Shown: piece after piece, positions 56,297 through 64,000 of the stretch
Position numbering within the stretch: the first letter of the stretch is position 1
Layout: each line of letters opens with the position of its first letter
DNA from: Burkholderiaceae bacterium
GTDB taxonomy: Bacteria; Pseudomonadota; Gammaproteobacteria; Burkholderiales; Burkholderiaceae_C
Assembly: GCA_017848435.1 (NCBI GenBank)
Contig: JAFEHU010000051.1
Span: forward strand, 62,001 to 126,000
Direction: 5' to 3'
DNA: 64,000 nt
The notes under the pieces: model-generated
The model's input: only the letters and a program-made list of their open reading frames with translations
The model's database searches: none
Told to the model about the DNA's origin: nothing
Position numbers and translations under genes: made by a program

Positions 56297-56853
56297 AGCG
56301 CGCACTGGACATTGCCGTGGTGGTGCTGGCGCTGGTGGTGCTGGCCGTGCCCATGCTGGTGGTGGCACTGCTGGTCAAACGCACCTCGGCGGGGCCAGTG
56401 CTGTACTGGTCGGACCGCGTTGGCCGCCACAACCGGATCTTCCGCATGCCCAAGTTCCGCAGCATGCGCACCGACGCACCCGTGGTTGCCACCCACCTGC
56501 TGACCGACCCCCACGCCTGGCTCACACCGATTGGGCCCTTCCTGCGCAAAAGCAGCTTGGACGAACTGCCGCAGCTCTGGAGCATCTTGCGCGGCGACAT
56601 GAGCCTGGTCGGCCCCCGGCCGGCGCTGTACAACCAGCACGACCTGATCACCCTGCGCACGCAGGTGGGCGTGCACCGCCTCACCCCGGGCCTGACCGGC
56701 TGGGCCCAGGTCAATGGCCGCGACGAGTTGCCGCTGGAGGCCAAAGTGGCGCTGGACCACTGGTACCTGCAGCACCAATCGCTGGCGCTGGACCTGCGCA
56801 TTCTGTGGCGCACCGCGCGCAAGGTGCTGCGTGCGGACGGGGTGGCCCACTGA
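56293..56853 (+). CDS. Initiating sugar transferase, PglC/WcaJ-like polyprenyl-phosphate phosphoglycosyltransferase (186 aa)
   Basis: Monotopic membrane enzyme that moves a sugar phosphate onto undecaprenyl phosphate. One hydrophobic segment near residues 7-28 is followed by the catalytic part with FRMPKFRSMRTD, the Asp-Glu pair in SLDELPQLW, MSLVGPRPAL and PGLTGWAQVNGR. It has the short PglC-like size without the extra domain of WbaP. It is the last gene of the glycan operon although it acts first; a terminator follows 18 bp later. Confidence 0.9.
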   Translation: MKRALDIAVVVLALVVLAVPMLVVALLVKRTSAGPVLYWSDRVGRHNRIFRMPKFRSMRTDAPVVATHLLTDPHAWLTPIGPFLRKSSLDELPQLWSILRGDMSLVGPRPALYNQHDLITLRTQVGVHRLTPGLTGWAQVNGRDELPLEAKVALDHWYLQHQSLALDLRILWRTARKVLRADGVAH

Positions 56854-56871
56854 ACCTAAAATAGCGGGCTC

Positions 56872-56895
56872 AGGCCAGCTCTGGCCTTTCTTTTT
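56872..56895 (+). terminator. Rho-independent terminator after the glycan operon
   Basis: AGGCCA (56872-56877) pairs with TGGCCT (56882-56887) around GCTC, followed by TTCTTTTT. It lies between the sugar transferase and lysS. A possible -10 (TAAAAT, 56857-56862) sits just before it, so it could also be a leader element of lysS. Confidence 0.65.
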
Positions 56896-56906
56896 GCCCT
56901 GCACCC

Positions 56907-58454
56907 ATGTCCGACACCACGCCCGCCGCCCTGCCCCAAGACGAGAACCAACTGGTCGCCGAACGGCGTGACAAGCTCAAGGCGATCCGCGCCGCCCAGG
57001 CCGAGGGCAAAGGCGTGGCATTCCCCAACGACTACAAGCCCACCGACCACGCGGAGAAGCTGGTGGCCGCGTACGGCGACAAAACCGCCGAAGACCTGGT
57101 CGCGCTGAACGCCACCGCCAAGGTTGCCGGCCGCATGATGCTCAAGCGCGTGATGGGCAAGGCCAGCTTTGCCACGCTGCAGGACGCGTCCTTCGGCCCC
57201 AGCCAGGGCCGCATCCAGCTCTACGTGGCGCGCGACGAGATTGGCGAAGACGTCTACGCCCAGTTCAAGCACTGGGACCTGGGCGACATCGTGGCCGCCG
57301 AAGGCCGGCTGTTCAAGACCCGCACCGGCGAACTCTCCATCCACGTCACCGGCCTGCGCCTGCTGACCAAGAGCCTGCGCCCCATGCCGGACAAGTTCCA
57401 CGGCATTGCCGACCAGGAAGTGAAGTACCGCCAGCGCTACATCGATTTGATGATGGACGCCGAGACGCGCCAGCGCTTCGTGGCGCGCAGCAAGGCGGTC
57501 AGCGGCCTCCGCGAGTTCATGGTCGGCCACGGCTTTCTGGAAGTGGAAACGCCGATGCTGCACCCGATCCCCGGTGGCGCCAACGCCCGCCCCTTCACCA
57601 CCCACCACAACGCACTCGACCAGCAGATGTTCCTGCGCATCGCGCCCGAGCTGTACCTGAAGCGGCTGATTGTGGGCGGCTTCGAGCGGGTGTTCGAAAT
57701 CAACCGCAACTTCCGCAACGAAGGCATCTCGGTCCGCCACAACCCCGAGTTCACCATGATGGAGTTCTACGCGGCCTACTGGAACTACCAGGACCTGATG
57801 AACTTCACCGAATCGCTGATCCGCGACGCGGCGCAGAAAGCCGTGGGCACGCTGCAGCTCACCTACGGCGGCCAAGCGGTGGACCTGAGCCAGCCGTTCG
57901 AGCGCCTGACCATTCGGCAAGCCATCCTGAAACACACCGACGCCGGCGCCAACGTGGACGACGCGGTCTGGCTCACGAACGCGCTGAAGAAACTCGGCAA
58001 GAAAGAAGACAAGGACATGCTCGCCACCCGCTCGCTGGCGGGCCTGCAGGTGATGTACTTTGAAGAGACGGTGGAAGACAAGCTCTGGAACCCGACCTTC
58101 ATTTGCGAGCACCCGGTGGAGATCTCGCCCCTGGCCCGCGCCAGCGACACCCACCCCGAGGTGACCGAGCGCTTTGAGCTGTACATCACCGGCCGCGAGT
58201 TCGGCAACGGCTTCTCCGAGCTGAACGACGCCGAAGACCAAGCCGCCCGCCTGCAGTCGCAGGTGGACGCCAAAGACAGCGGCGACGACGAGGCGATGTA
58301 CTACGACCACGACTTCGTGCGCGCGCTGGAATACGGCATGCCCCCCACCGGCGGTTGCGGCATCGGCATCGACCGGCTGATGATGCTGCTGACCGACAGC
58401 GCCAGCATCCGCGACGTGATCTTGTTCCCGGCCCTGAAACACCAGGCGGGTTGA
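56907..58454 (+). CDS. lysS: Lysyl-tRNA synthetase, class II (515 aa)
   Basis: Charges tRNA-Lys. The N-terminal anticodon-binding OB domain covers about residues 60-165. Class II motif 2 is [22 protein letters not shown] near residues 262-283. Motif 3 is [13 protein letters not shown] near 487-499. Length is typical. It is the first housekeeping gene after the glycan locus and is followed by a T-rich 118-bp gap with repeated GGCTTTTTG-like units but no clear terminator. Confidence 0.97.
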   Translation: MSDTTPAALPQDENQLVAERRDKLKAIRAAQAEGKGVAFPNDYKPTDHAEKLVAAYGDKTAEDLVALNATAKVAGRMMLKRVMGKASFATLQDASFGPSQGRIQLYVARDEIGEDVYAQFKHWDLGDIVAAEGRLFKTRTGELSIHVTGLRLLTKSLRPMPDKFHGIADQEVKYRQRYIDLMMDAETRQRFVARSKAVSGLREFMVGHGFLEVETPMLHPIPGGANARPFTTHHNALDQQMFLRIAPELYLKRLIVGGFERVFEINRNFRNEGISVRHNPEFTMMEFYAAYWNYQDLMNFTESLIRDAAQKAVGTLQLTYGGQAVDLSQPFERLTIRQAILKHTDAGANVDDAVWLTNALKKLGKKEDKDMLATRSLAGLQVMYFEETVEDKLWNPTFICEHPVEISPLARASDTHPEVTERFELYITGREFGNGFSELNDAEDQAARLQSQVDAKDSGDDEAMYYDHDFVRALEYGMPPTGGCGIGIDRLMMLLTDSASIRDVILFPALKHQAG

Positions 58455-58572
58455 GGCCCTGCAGTGGCTTTTTGAGCGGCTTTTTGGCCTCTTGGTGGCT
58501 TCTTAGCAGCCTCCACAGGCATTTTTCAAGCCAAATCGGCCTCAAGCCTTAGTGGAATCTCGCGGTACAGCT

Positions 58573-59118
58573 ATGAATACAGTAGCAAACCCGGTGCTGC
58601 GCTACCTTGGCGGCTACCCCGCCCCGGTGCTGGAACAGGTGCGCCAGCTCTTGGCCAGCCAACGCCTGGGCGAGGTGCTGTTGAAGCGTTACCCCCGCAC
58701 CCACGGGGTGCGCACCGACCGCGCGCTGTACGACTACGTGACCGACCTCAAAAGCCAGTACCTCCGCGGTGCCGAGCCGTTGAGCAAGGTGGTGTTTGAC
58801 AGCAAGCTGCACGTCATTGCCCACGCGCTGGGCACCCACACCACCGTCTCACGGGTGCAGGGCAACAAGCTCAAGGCCAAGCGTGAAATCCGCGTGGCCA
58901 CCCTGTTCAAGCAGGTGCCAGCCGAGTTCCTGAAAATGATCGTGGTGCACGAGCTGGCGCACCTGAAAGAGAAGGCGCACGACAAGGCCTTCTACCAACT
59001 CTGCACCCACATGGAGCCGGACTACCACCAGTTTGAATTCGACCTGCGCCTCTACCTGACGCAGGTGGAACTGGTGGGCCCGCTGGCGTGGCCCGCAGGG
59101 GGCAGCGCCAGCGCCTAG
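58573..59118 (+). CDS. YgjP-like M48/DUF45 metallopeptidase (181 aa)
   Basis: Predicted zinc-dependent metallopeptidase of unknown substrate. The HExxH-type motif is VVHELAHLKEKAHDKAFY near residues 129-146, with a third ligand His expected in the following CTHMEPDYHQFE. No membrane segment or signal peptide is visible, so it is cytosolic. Start at ATG 58573; an upstream in-frame ATG at 58552 has no ribosome site. Its TAG stop is shared with the stop of the convergent DUF3617 gene through the bases CTAG. Confidence 0.87.
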   Translation: MNTVANPVLRYLGGYPAPVLEQVRQLLASQRLGEVLLKRYPRTHGVRTDRALYDYVTDLKSQYLRGAEPLSKVVFDSKLHVIAHALGTHTTVSRVQGNKLKAKREIRVATLFKQVPAEFLKMIVVHELAHLKEKAHDKAFYQLCTHMEPDYHQFEFDLRLYLTQVELVGPLAWPAGGSASA

Positions 59119-59657
59119 CGTGGCTTGAGGTTGCCGCAGTCAGCGGCCAGCCATTGGCCGGACTGGGCCATGTCGATCTGCTCGGGTTTGTTGTTCACCA
59201 CCGTTTTCACCTTGAACTGGCCGGTGTAGGCCGTGGGCTTGCTGAAGGTCAGCGTGCCCTCGCCGCTGGACGGCGGGTTGCCCTTGCACTCGAACGCCAC
59301 CTTCACGGTGCTGGCGTTGAGGCGCTCCACTTTCTGGGTGCAGCCTTCCTGCTGGGGCATGCGGTCCAGTTCGGCCTGCTCCTTGCTGATGCAGACCTTG
59401 ACGCTGTTGGCCTTGTTGCCCATGCCCAGGCCCTGCTTGGCCATCATCTGCTCGACCATTTTGCGCTGCTCAGGCGGCATGTTGGCCAGTTGCTGCTGCA
59501 TCTGCGCCATGGCGTTTTCCATCTGGCCGCCCTGGGTTTTCATGGTGAAACTGTGTTCCCACAGGCCAGGCTGCATCTTTTGCGCTTGGGCCAGGGCCTG
59601 GCTGGCCAGCACACCGGCGGCCAGCGCCCACGCCACGTTGCGGATGGTTCGGCTCAT
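59115..59657 (-). CDS. DUF3617 family periplasmic protein (180 aa)
   Basis: Exported protein of unknown function. The signal peptide ends in ASQALAQAQ near residue 24. The mature part has the DUF3617 opening PGLWEHSFTMKTQGG, a Gln/Met-rich helical segment (AMAQMQQQLANMPPEQRKM) and paired cysteines in VKVCISKEQ and GCTQKV, with a last Cys near the end (ADCGNLKPR). Start at ATG 59657 with GGGAGA upstream. It stands alone and is convergent with the metallopeptidase. Confidence 0.87.
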   Translation of the reverse strand: MSRTIRNVAWALAAGVLASQALAQAQKMQPGLWEHSFTMKTQGGQMENAMAQMQQQLANMPPEQRKMVEQMMAKQGLGMGNKANSVKVCISKEQAELDRMPQQEGCTQKVERLNASTVKVAFECKGNPPSSGEGTLTFSKPTAYTGQFKVKTVVNNKPEQIDMAQSGQWLAADCGNLKPR

Positions 59658-59743
59658 CTGTCTTCTCCCAGTTGGGGTTGGATGGTGGTTGCCAACCATT
59701 TTTACCAGATACGCCGTGCGTGGAGAAGCCGGCCAACGCCGGG

Positions 59744-60109
59744 TCAGCGTGCCTCGGGCGGCACGCGCGGTGTTTCGCGCACCACCTCCACGTCTTCCAC
59801 GTCGGTGAGGGCGTGGCGGCGCGAGGGGTTGTAGGGTGTTCCCGCATCCTGCTGCCCGGGCTTGGGCCAGACACGCTGCGCTGTGTAACGCTTGTACTGT
59901 TCAAACGCGGCCCAGGGCGCGGGTTTGCGGCCCGTGACCAGCGCCTTGAGCACGCCCCACACCAGCCAGACCAAGGCCACCGACAGCAACACAGCGGCAA
60001 TCACCAAGGCGGAGAGCAGCATCACGCCGCGCACCACAAATTGCAGCACGCGGGCGGGGAATGGCAAGGGGTCTGAAGGCGTCATGCGGGGAGAAAATTG
60101 GGCAAACAT
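59744..60109 (-). CDS. Small membrane protein of unknown function (121 aa)
   Basis: Not recognised. A hydrophobic segment (VMLLSALVIAAVLLSVALVWLVW) lies near residues 29-51. A basic, proline-containing cytoplasmic or periplasmic tail follows, with YKRYTAQRVWPKPG, and an acidic end (ALTDVEDVEVVRETP). The ATG could instead be at 60085, eight codons downstream. It lies 83 bp after nagZ on the same strand, so it may be the tail of the era-recO-pdxJ-acpS-nagZ group. Confidence 0.65.
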   Translation of the reverse strand: MFAQFSPRMTPSDPLPFPARVLQFVVRGVMLLSALVIAAVLLSVALVWLVWGVLKALVTGRKPAPWAAFEQYKRYTAQRVWPKPGQQDAGTPYNPSRRHALTDVEDVEVVRETPRVPPEAR

Positions 60110-60192
60110 CAGAAGCAGTTGGCTGCATGCTCGCCGGTTTCAAGCCATGTCAACGCATCAATGTGTAACCGGGTCATGCGCAGCTGTCGCCC

Positions 60193-61251
60193 TCAGGGCA
60201 GCAGGCCCATGGCGTGCATGTAGGCCGGCTCCAGCATCAGCGCGTCCCAGTCGGGTGCGGGCTGGCGCGGCAACAGGGCCAGGCGGCGTTGTTCGCTGGA
60301 CTCCAGCATCTCCCACTCGCCCTTGAGCTGGGCCTCGGTCAGGCCGGCCAACAACTCGTCCACCGGCTGGCCGTCGCCCACGCTTTGGTTGCACAACAGC
60401 ACCATGTCGCAGCCGGCATTGAGCGCCGCCACCGCCGCCTGCGCGTAACTGACCTGCACGCCGTCAATGACGCGGGCACCGGCCATGCTCAGGTCGTCGC
60501 TGAACACCGCGCCACCAAAGCCCAGTTGGCCGCGCAGGATGTAGTTGAGCCACTTCTCCGAGAAGCCCGCCGGGCGGGCGTCCACCTTGGGGTAGACCAC
60601 GTGGGCGGGCATCACCGCGGTCAGCGTGGTGTTGAGCCAGTCGTAAGGTGCGGCGTCGTCGGCCAGGATGGCTTTCAGGCTGCGGCGGTCCACCGGGGTG
60701 TCGGTGTGCGAGTCGGCCTTCACGAAGCCGTGGCCAGGGAAGTGTTTGCCGCAATTGGCCATGCCGGCCTGCAGCAGGCCGTGCATCAGGCTCTTGGCCA
60801 GCATGGCGACCATGCGCGGGTCGCGGGCGAAGGCGCGGTCGCCGATCACACCACTGGCGCCAAAATCCAGGTCCAGCACCGGGGTGAAGCTGAAGTCCAC
60901 ACCACAGGCGCGCAACTCGGACGCCAGCACGTAGCCACAGGCGGTGGCGGCGTTGGTGGCGGCCAGGGCGTCTTTCAGCCACAGCTCACCCAAAGCGCGC
61001 ATTGGCGGCAGGTGGGTGAAGCCGTTGGTGCGGAAACGCTGAACGCGGCCGCCTTCGTGGTCCACACAAATCAGCAGGTCGCGGCGCACTTTTTTGATGT
61101 CGGCGCACAGCGCGCTGAGCTGGCTGCGGTCTTGCCAGTTGCGGCCAAAAAGGATGACGCCACCGACCAGCGGGTGCTTGAGGCGCTGGCGGTCGGTTTT
61201 GGTCAAACGCAGACCAGGGACGTCGATGATGACGGGGCAATGGGGGCTCAT
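60193..61251 (-). CDS. nagZ: Beta-N-acetylhexosaminidase NagZ (352 aa)
   Basis: Cytosolic family 3 glycoside hydrolase that removes GlcNAc from recycled peptidoglycan muropeptides. The signature [18 protein letters not shown], near residues 165-182, contains the catalytic-dyad His loop. The nucleophile Asp lies in [11 protein letters not shown] near 245-255. Length is typical. It overlaps acpS by 4 bp, and the order era-recO-pdxJ-acpS-nagZ is standard in beta-proteobacteria. Confidence 0.95.
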   Translation of the reverse strand: MSPHCPVIIDVPGLRLTKTDRQRLKHPLVGGVILFGRNWQDRSQLSALCADIKKVRRDLLICVDHEGGRVQRFRTNGFTHLPPMRALGELWLKDALAATNAATACGYVLASELRACGVDFSFTPVLDLDFGASGVIGDRAFARDPRMVAMLAKSLMHGLLQAGMANCGKHFPGHGFVKADSHTDTPVDRRSLKAILADDAAPYDWLNTTLTAVMPAHVVYPKVDARPAGFSEKWLNYILRGQLGFGGAVFSDDLSMAGARVIDGVQVSYAQAAVAALNAGCDMVLLCNQSVGDGQPVDELLAGLTEAQLKGEWEMLESSEQRRLALLPRQPAPDWDALMLEPAYMHAMGLLP

Positions 61252-61655
61252 GGCTTGTCTTTTTCTTTCTGTTCTACAACGACGAAGCTCGCCGCGTAAT
61301 CGGTTTCATCGGTCACGGTCACATGGGCAGTGAGGCCCTGTGCTTCGAACCAGTTTTTCAGGCCACCGTGCAACACGATGGCGGGCTTGCCGCTGGGCAG
61401 CTTGCCAATTTCACACAGCCGCCAGGTCATCGGCATGCGCATGCCGAGGCCGATGGCCTTGCTGAAGGCTTCCTTCGCGGAAAAGCGGGTGGCGAGGTAG
61501 CGCACACCGCGTTCCGGCCAGCGCTGGCTGCGCAGGCGCCAGGTGGCGAGTTCGCCTTCGCTCAAAATTTTGAGGGCGAAACGCTCGCCGTGTTGGTCGA
61601 GCGACGCGCGGATGCGGCGCACGTCGCAGATGTCGGTGCCGATGCCGAAAATCAT
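61248..61655 (-). CDS. acpS: Holo-[acyl-carrier-protein] synthase (135 aa)
   Basis: Attaches phosphopantetheine to acyl carrier protein. It opens with [15 protein letters not shown], whose Asp binds Mg2+. [14 protein letters not shown] near residues 57-70 provides the second metal/CoA motif. Length is typical. Start ATG 61655 overlaps the pdxJ stop, and its own stop overlaps nagZ, so the three genes are translationally linked. Confidence 0.95.
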   Translation of the reverse strand: MIFGIGTDICDVRRIRASLDQHGERFALKILSEGELATWRLRSQRWPERGVRYLATRFSAKEAFSKAIGLGMRMPMTWRLCEIGKLPSGKPAIVLHGGLKNWFEAQGLTAHVTVTDETDYAASFVVVEQKEKDKP

Positions 61656-62383
61656 CGTTGCAAACACTGCAAATAAGCGGCCACCGTCGCGGCGTAACCC
61701 AGCTCCAGCGCGTCGGCGATCAAGGCGTGGCCAATCGACACTTCGGACACGCCCGGCACCTGCTGCACGAAGGCGGCGAGGTTGTCGCGGTTCAAATCGT
61801 GGCCGGCGTTGACGCCCAGGCCAGCGTCCAGCGCCGCCTGCGCGGCTGCGGCGTAGCGGGCGAGTTGCGCGCCCTGCCCGGCCGTGTCCCAGGCCTGGGC
61901 GTAGGGCTCGGTGTACAGCTCCACCCGGTCGGCCCCCACGGCTTTGGCGGCGGCCATGGCTTCGGGCAATGGGTCCATGAACAAACTCACCCGCACGCCC
62001 AGGGCCCGGCATTCGGCCACCAGCGGGCGCAGGCGCTCGGCATCGGCGGGCAAGTTCCAGCCGTGGTCGCTGGTGAACTGGCCTTCGCCGTCGGGCACAA
62101 AGGTGGCCTGGTGTGGGCGGCATGCGCGCACAAAGTCCATCAGGTTCTGGAACGGGTTGCCTTCGATGTTGTATTCGCGGTCGGGCCAGTCTTTCAACAG
62201 CGCGGAGAGGTCGGCCACGTCACCGGCCCGGATGTGCCGCGCGTCAGGCCGTGGGTGCACCGTGATGCCCTGCGCGCCGGCCAGCAGGCACAGCGTGGCG
62301 GCACGGGTGACCGAAGGGATGCCGAGGTGGCGGGTGTTGCGCACCAGGGCCACTTTGTTGAGGTTGACGGAGAGCGCGGTCAT
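61652..62383 (-). CDS. pdxJ: Pyridoxine 5'-phosphate synthase PdxJ (243 aa)
   Basis: Last ring-closing step of vitamin B6 synthesis. The N-terminus [27 protein letters not shown] near residues 39-51, EYNIEGNP, and [11 protein letters not shown] near the end are conserved active-site segments of the TIM barrel. Length is typical. It overlaps acpS downstream and recO upstream by 4 bp each. Confidence 0.96.
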   Translation of the reverse strand: MTALSVNLNKVALVRNTRHLGIPSVTRAATLCLLAGAQGITVHPRPDARHIRAGDVADLSALLKDWPDREYNIEGNPFQNLMDFVRACRPHQATFVPDGEGQFTSDHGWNLPADAERLRPLVAECRALGVRVSLFMDPLPEAMAAAKAVGADRVELYTEPYAQAWDTAGQGAQLARYAAAAQAALDAGLGVNAGHDLNRDNLAAFVQQVPGVSEVSIGHALIADALELGYAATVAAYLQCLQR

Positions 62384-63186
62384 AGGTTTTGGAGTTCCAT
62401 CATGATCTGGCGGGTGCGCAGCACCGGAACGCCGCAATGGTAGTGCAGCAGGGTGCGCAGCTGGCTGCGCAGCGGCGCCAGCACCGGGGCGCAGGCGCGC
62501 AGCACGGCGAGCAACACCTCGTTGGACAGGCCTTCGTGGTCGAGCGCGGCTTGCAAGGCCAGCCACTGGGCGCCGGGCAGGCTGGCGCGGTCGTCGGCAT
62601 GGGCGGCGCGCAGGCCACCTTCGGGCAGCAGCACGTAAGAGGTGTCGGCGGCCAGCTCGGCCAGCGTGGCCGACTCCATGCCGAGTGCCGGCAGCAGGCC
62701 AATCTCGCGCAGCAGCAGCAGCTCGAACGCGCGCAGCGCCAGCGGCAGGCCTTCGCTGGGGGCCATGGGCGTGGCGGCGTTGGCGGCAGCGGTGCTGCGG
62801 GCGAAGTCGGTGGCCAGCAGTTGCACGGTGGCGGCGTAGCTGTCAAACAAACGGGGGTGCGGGTCGTCGCGCGCCAGCAGGCGGATCAGCAGTTCGTTCA
62901 GGTAGTAGCCGGACATCAGCGCATCGCCCGTGGGCATGGTGTGCCCGCCCATCCATTCCGCGCCTTTGAGGGTGCGGATCTCGGCGTCGCCCCCAAAGGC
63001 AATCTGCAACGGCTGCAGCGGCAGCAGCACCGGGCGAAAGTTGGAACTGGGCTTTTTGGCGCCCTTGGCCACCAGCGCCACCCGCCCGTGCTGGCGGGTG
63101 AACACGTCCAGGATCAGGCTGGACTCGCTCCAGTCGTGGTGGTGGAGCACATAGGCGGGTTCGTGGCTGATGCGCTGGGCGGGCAC
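62380..63186 (-). CDS. recO: DNA repair protein RecO (268 aa, GTG start)
   Basis: Recombination mediator that loads RecA with RecR. The N-terminal OB fold carries [20 protein letters not shown] and the conserved [12 protein letters not shown] near residues 34-45. The rest is helical; zinc-binding cysteines of some RecO proteins are not seen. GTG 63186 is chosen because no ATG precedes the conserved part. A REP-like element lies between it and era. Confidence 0.93.
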   Translation of the reverse strand: MPAQRISHEPAYVLHHHDWSESSLILDVFTRQHGRVALVAKGAKKPSSNFRPVLLPLQPLQIAFGGDAEIRTLKGAEWMGGHTMPTGDALMSGYYLNELLIRLLARDDPHPRLFDSYAATVQLLATDFARSTAAANAATPMAPSEGLPLALRAFELLLLREIGLLPALGMESATLAELAADTSYVLLPEGGLRAAHADDRASLPGAQWLALQAALDHEGLSNEVLLAVLRACAPVLAPLRSQLRTLLHYHCGVPVLRTRQIMMELQNL

Positions 63187-63205
63187 AGCAGTAATGCCTC
63201 AGGCG

Positions 63206-63295
63206 AGGTCAGCGCCGCAGCGCCGGGCCGCCCCAAGCAAGGCACGGCCCCCTCGGGGGGCAGGAAGCCACACGCAGTGGGCGACCGTGGGGGCC
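63206..63295. repeat. GC-rich fold-back intergenic repeat between era and recO
   Basis: The 112-bp gap holds a strong hairpin GCCCCC-TCG-GGGGGC (63247-63261), flanked by GGGCCGCCCC (about 63218-63227) and GTGGGGGCC (about 63287-63295), which can pair around it. I recall near-identical intergenic repeats in many copies in Comamonadaceae genomes, but could not check this. Only one copy was noticed in this window. Confidence 0.55.
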
Positions 63296-63298
63296 ACA

Positions 63299-64000
63299 TT
63301 ACTCATATCCAAACGAACGAACGCGTGCCTCGTCGTCCGCCCAGCCGGAACGGACCTTGACCCACAGCTCGATGAAGACCTTGGCGTCCATCAGCCTTTC
63401 CAGCTCGACCCGGGTCTCGGTGCCGATGCGCTTGATGCGTTCGCCCTTGTCGCCAATCACCATGGCCTTGTGGCCGTCGCGTTCCACCACGATGGTGGCG
63501 GCGATCTTCACCAGCCGCTTGTGACCTTTGCGGGCGGGCGGTTCCTCCGAAAAGGTGTCGATGACCACGGTGGAGGTGTAGGGCAGCTCGTCGCCGGTCA
63601 GGCGGAACAGCTTTTCGCGCACCATCTCGCTGGCGAGGAATTTCTCGCTGCGGTCGGTGAGCTCGTCTTCGGCATAGAACCAAGGCTGCTCGGGCAGGTA
63701 TTTTTCGCAGATGCCAAACAGGCGCTCGATGTCCTTGGCGTTTTTGGCCGACATCGGCACAAACTCGGTGAAGGGGTGGCGCTGCTGCATCTCCTGCAGC
63801 CAGGGCGCAATGTCGGCGCGGCGCGTGACCTGGTCGAGCTTGTTGGCCACCAGCAGGCAAGGCGTGCCCTCGCGCAGCAGCGCCAGCACCTTGGCGTCGG
63901 CCTGGTTGAAGATGCCGGCCTCGACCACAAACAGAATCAGGTCCACATCGCTCAGGGCCCCCTGCACGGTCTTGTTCAGCGAGGCGTTCAACGCGTTGCT
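63299..64000 (-). CDS. era: GTPase Era (5' end outside window)
   Basis: Ribosome-associated GTPase for 16S rRNA maturation. The visible 233 residues include the G4 motif NKLD, the SAK motif (MSAKNAKDIERL) and the complete C-terminal KH domain (VERDGHKAMVIGDKGERIKRIG). G1 to G3 lie beyond the window edge. The stop is at 63301-63299. It is the upstream member of the recO-pdxJ-acpS-nagZ group. Confidence 0.95.
   Translation of the reverse strand, partial: SNALNASLNKTVQGALSDVDLILFVVEAGIFNQADAKVLALLREGTPCLLVANKLDQVTRRADIAPWLQEMQQRHPFTEFVPMSAKNAKDIERLFGICEKYLPEQPWFYAEDELTDRSEKFLASEMVREKLFRLTGDELPYTSTVVIDTFSEEPPARKGHKRLVKIAATIVVERDGHKAMVIGDKGERIKRIGTETRVELERLMDAKVFIELWVKVRSGWADDEARVRSFGYE

Overview
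The window looks like a high-GC beta-proteobacterial chromosome, most likely Burkholderiales and probably Comamonadaceae. The evidence is the gene orders gntR-sdhCDABE-gltA, leuC-leuD-leuB-asd-fimV-truA-trpF-trpB-trpA-accD and (minus strand) era-recO-pdxJ-acpS-nagZ, and a GC-rich fold-back repeat at about 63206-63295 of a kind I recall from that family. No rRNA, tRNA or CRISPR array was seen.

Region 1 (1-23820) reads as the right-hand part of an integrative and conjugative element (ICE) of the Tn4371 family. Its last third (10123-23539) is a complete mating-pair-formation block: a LysR-type regulator, an EexN-like entry-exclusion lipoprotein, the coupling protein TraG, a ribbon-helix-helix protein, TrbB, C, D, E, J, L, F, G, I and a DUF2274 protein. 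Most of these genes overlap by the four bases ATGA. Beyond a rho-independent terminator, the octamer TTTTTCAT at 23813-23820 matches the integration site I recall for Tn4371-type ICEs. It lies 10 bp from the intact terminator of the host gene acnB. Integrase, relaxase and partition genes are not in the window and would lie to the left.

The first 10 kb fits the cargo slot of such an element and carries acyl-CoA catabolism. It holds an alpha-methylacyl-CoA racemase-like CaiB/BaiF protein (cut by the window edge), an acyl-CoA dehydrogenase of the long-chain/isovaleryl type, a divergent AraC-type regulator, a metallo-beta-lactamase-fold hydrolase, a decayed IS630-family transposase, and an operon of an aromatic-acid/H+ symporter-like permease, a large acyl-CoA dehydrogenase and electron-transfer flavoprotein EtfB-EtfA. 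Together these could import a carboxylic acid, epimerise and desaturate its CoA ester, and pass the electrons to ETF. The substrate cannot be read from the sequence.

Region 2 (23821-35600) is a TCA-cycle block in two divergent arms. The minus arm is mdh, a CitE-like CoA-ester lyase, a secreted protein of unknown role and acnB. The plus arm is a HutC-type GntR regulator, sdhCDAB, sdhE and gltA. A palindrome with an extra half-site lies between mdh and gntR and is the obvious operator candidate.

Region 3 (35600-47600) holds amino-acid and housekeeping genes: leucine (leuC, leuD, a small membrane protein, leuB), asd, the polar/pilus-assembly protein FimV, truA (TTG start, same frame as fimV), trpFBA and accD. 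Convergent to accD is a YggT-family membrane protein.

Region 4 (48194-56895) starts with a LON-domain protein and continues with a tightly overlapping eight-gene glycan locus: PglF/WbpM-like dehydratase, flippase, methyltransferase, three family 2 glycosyltransferases, sugar epimerase and a PglC-like initiating transferase. It ends in a terminator before lysS. No polymerase or ligase is present.

Region 5 (56907-64000) contains lysS, a YgjP-like metallopeptidase and, on the minus strand, a DUF3617 protein, a small membrane protein, nagZ, acpS, pdxJ, recO and the 3' part of era.
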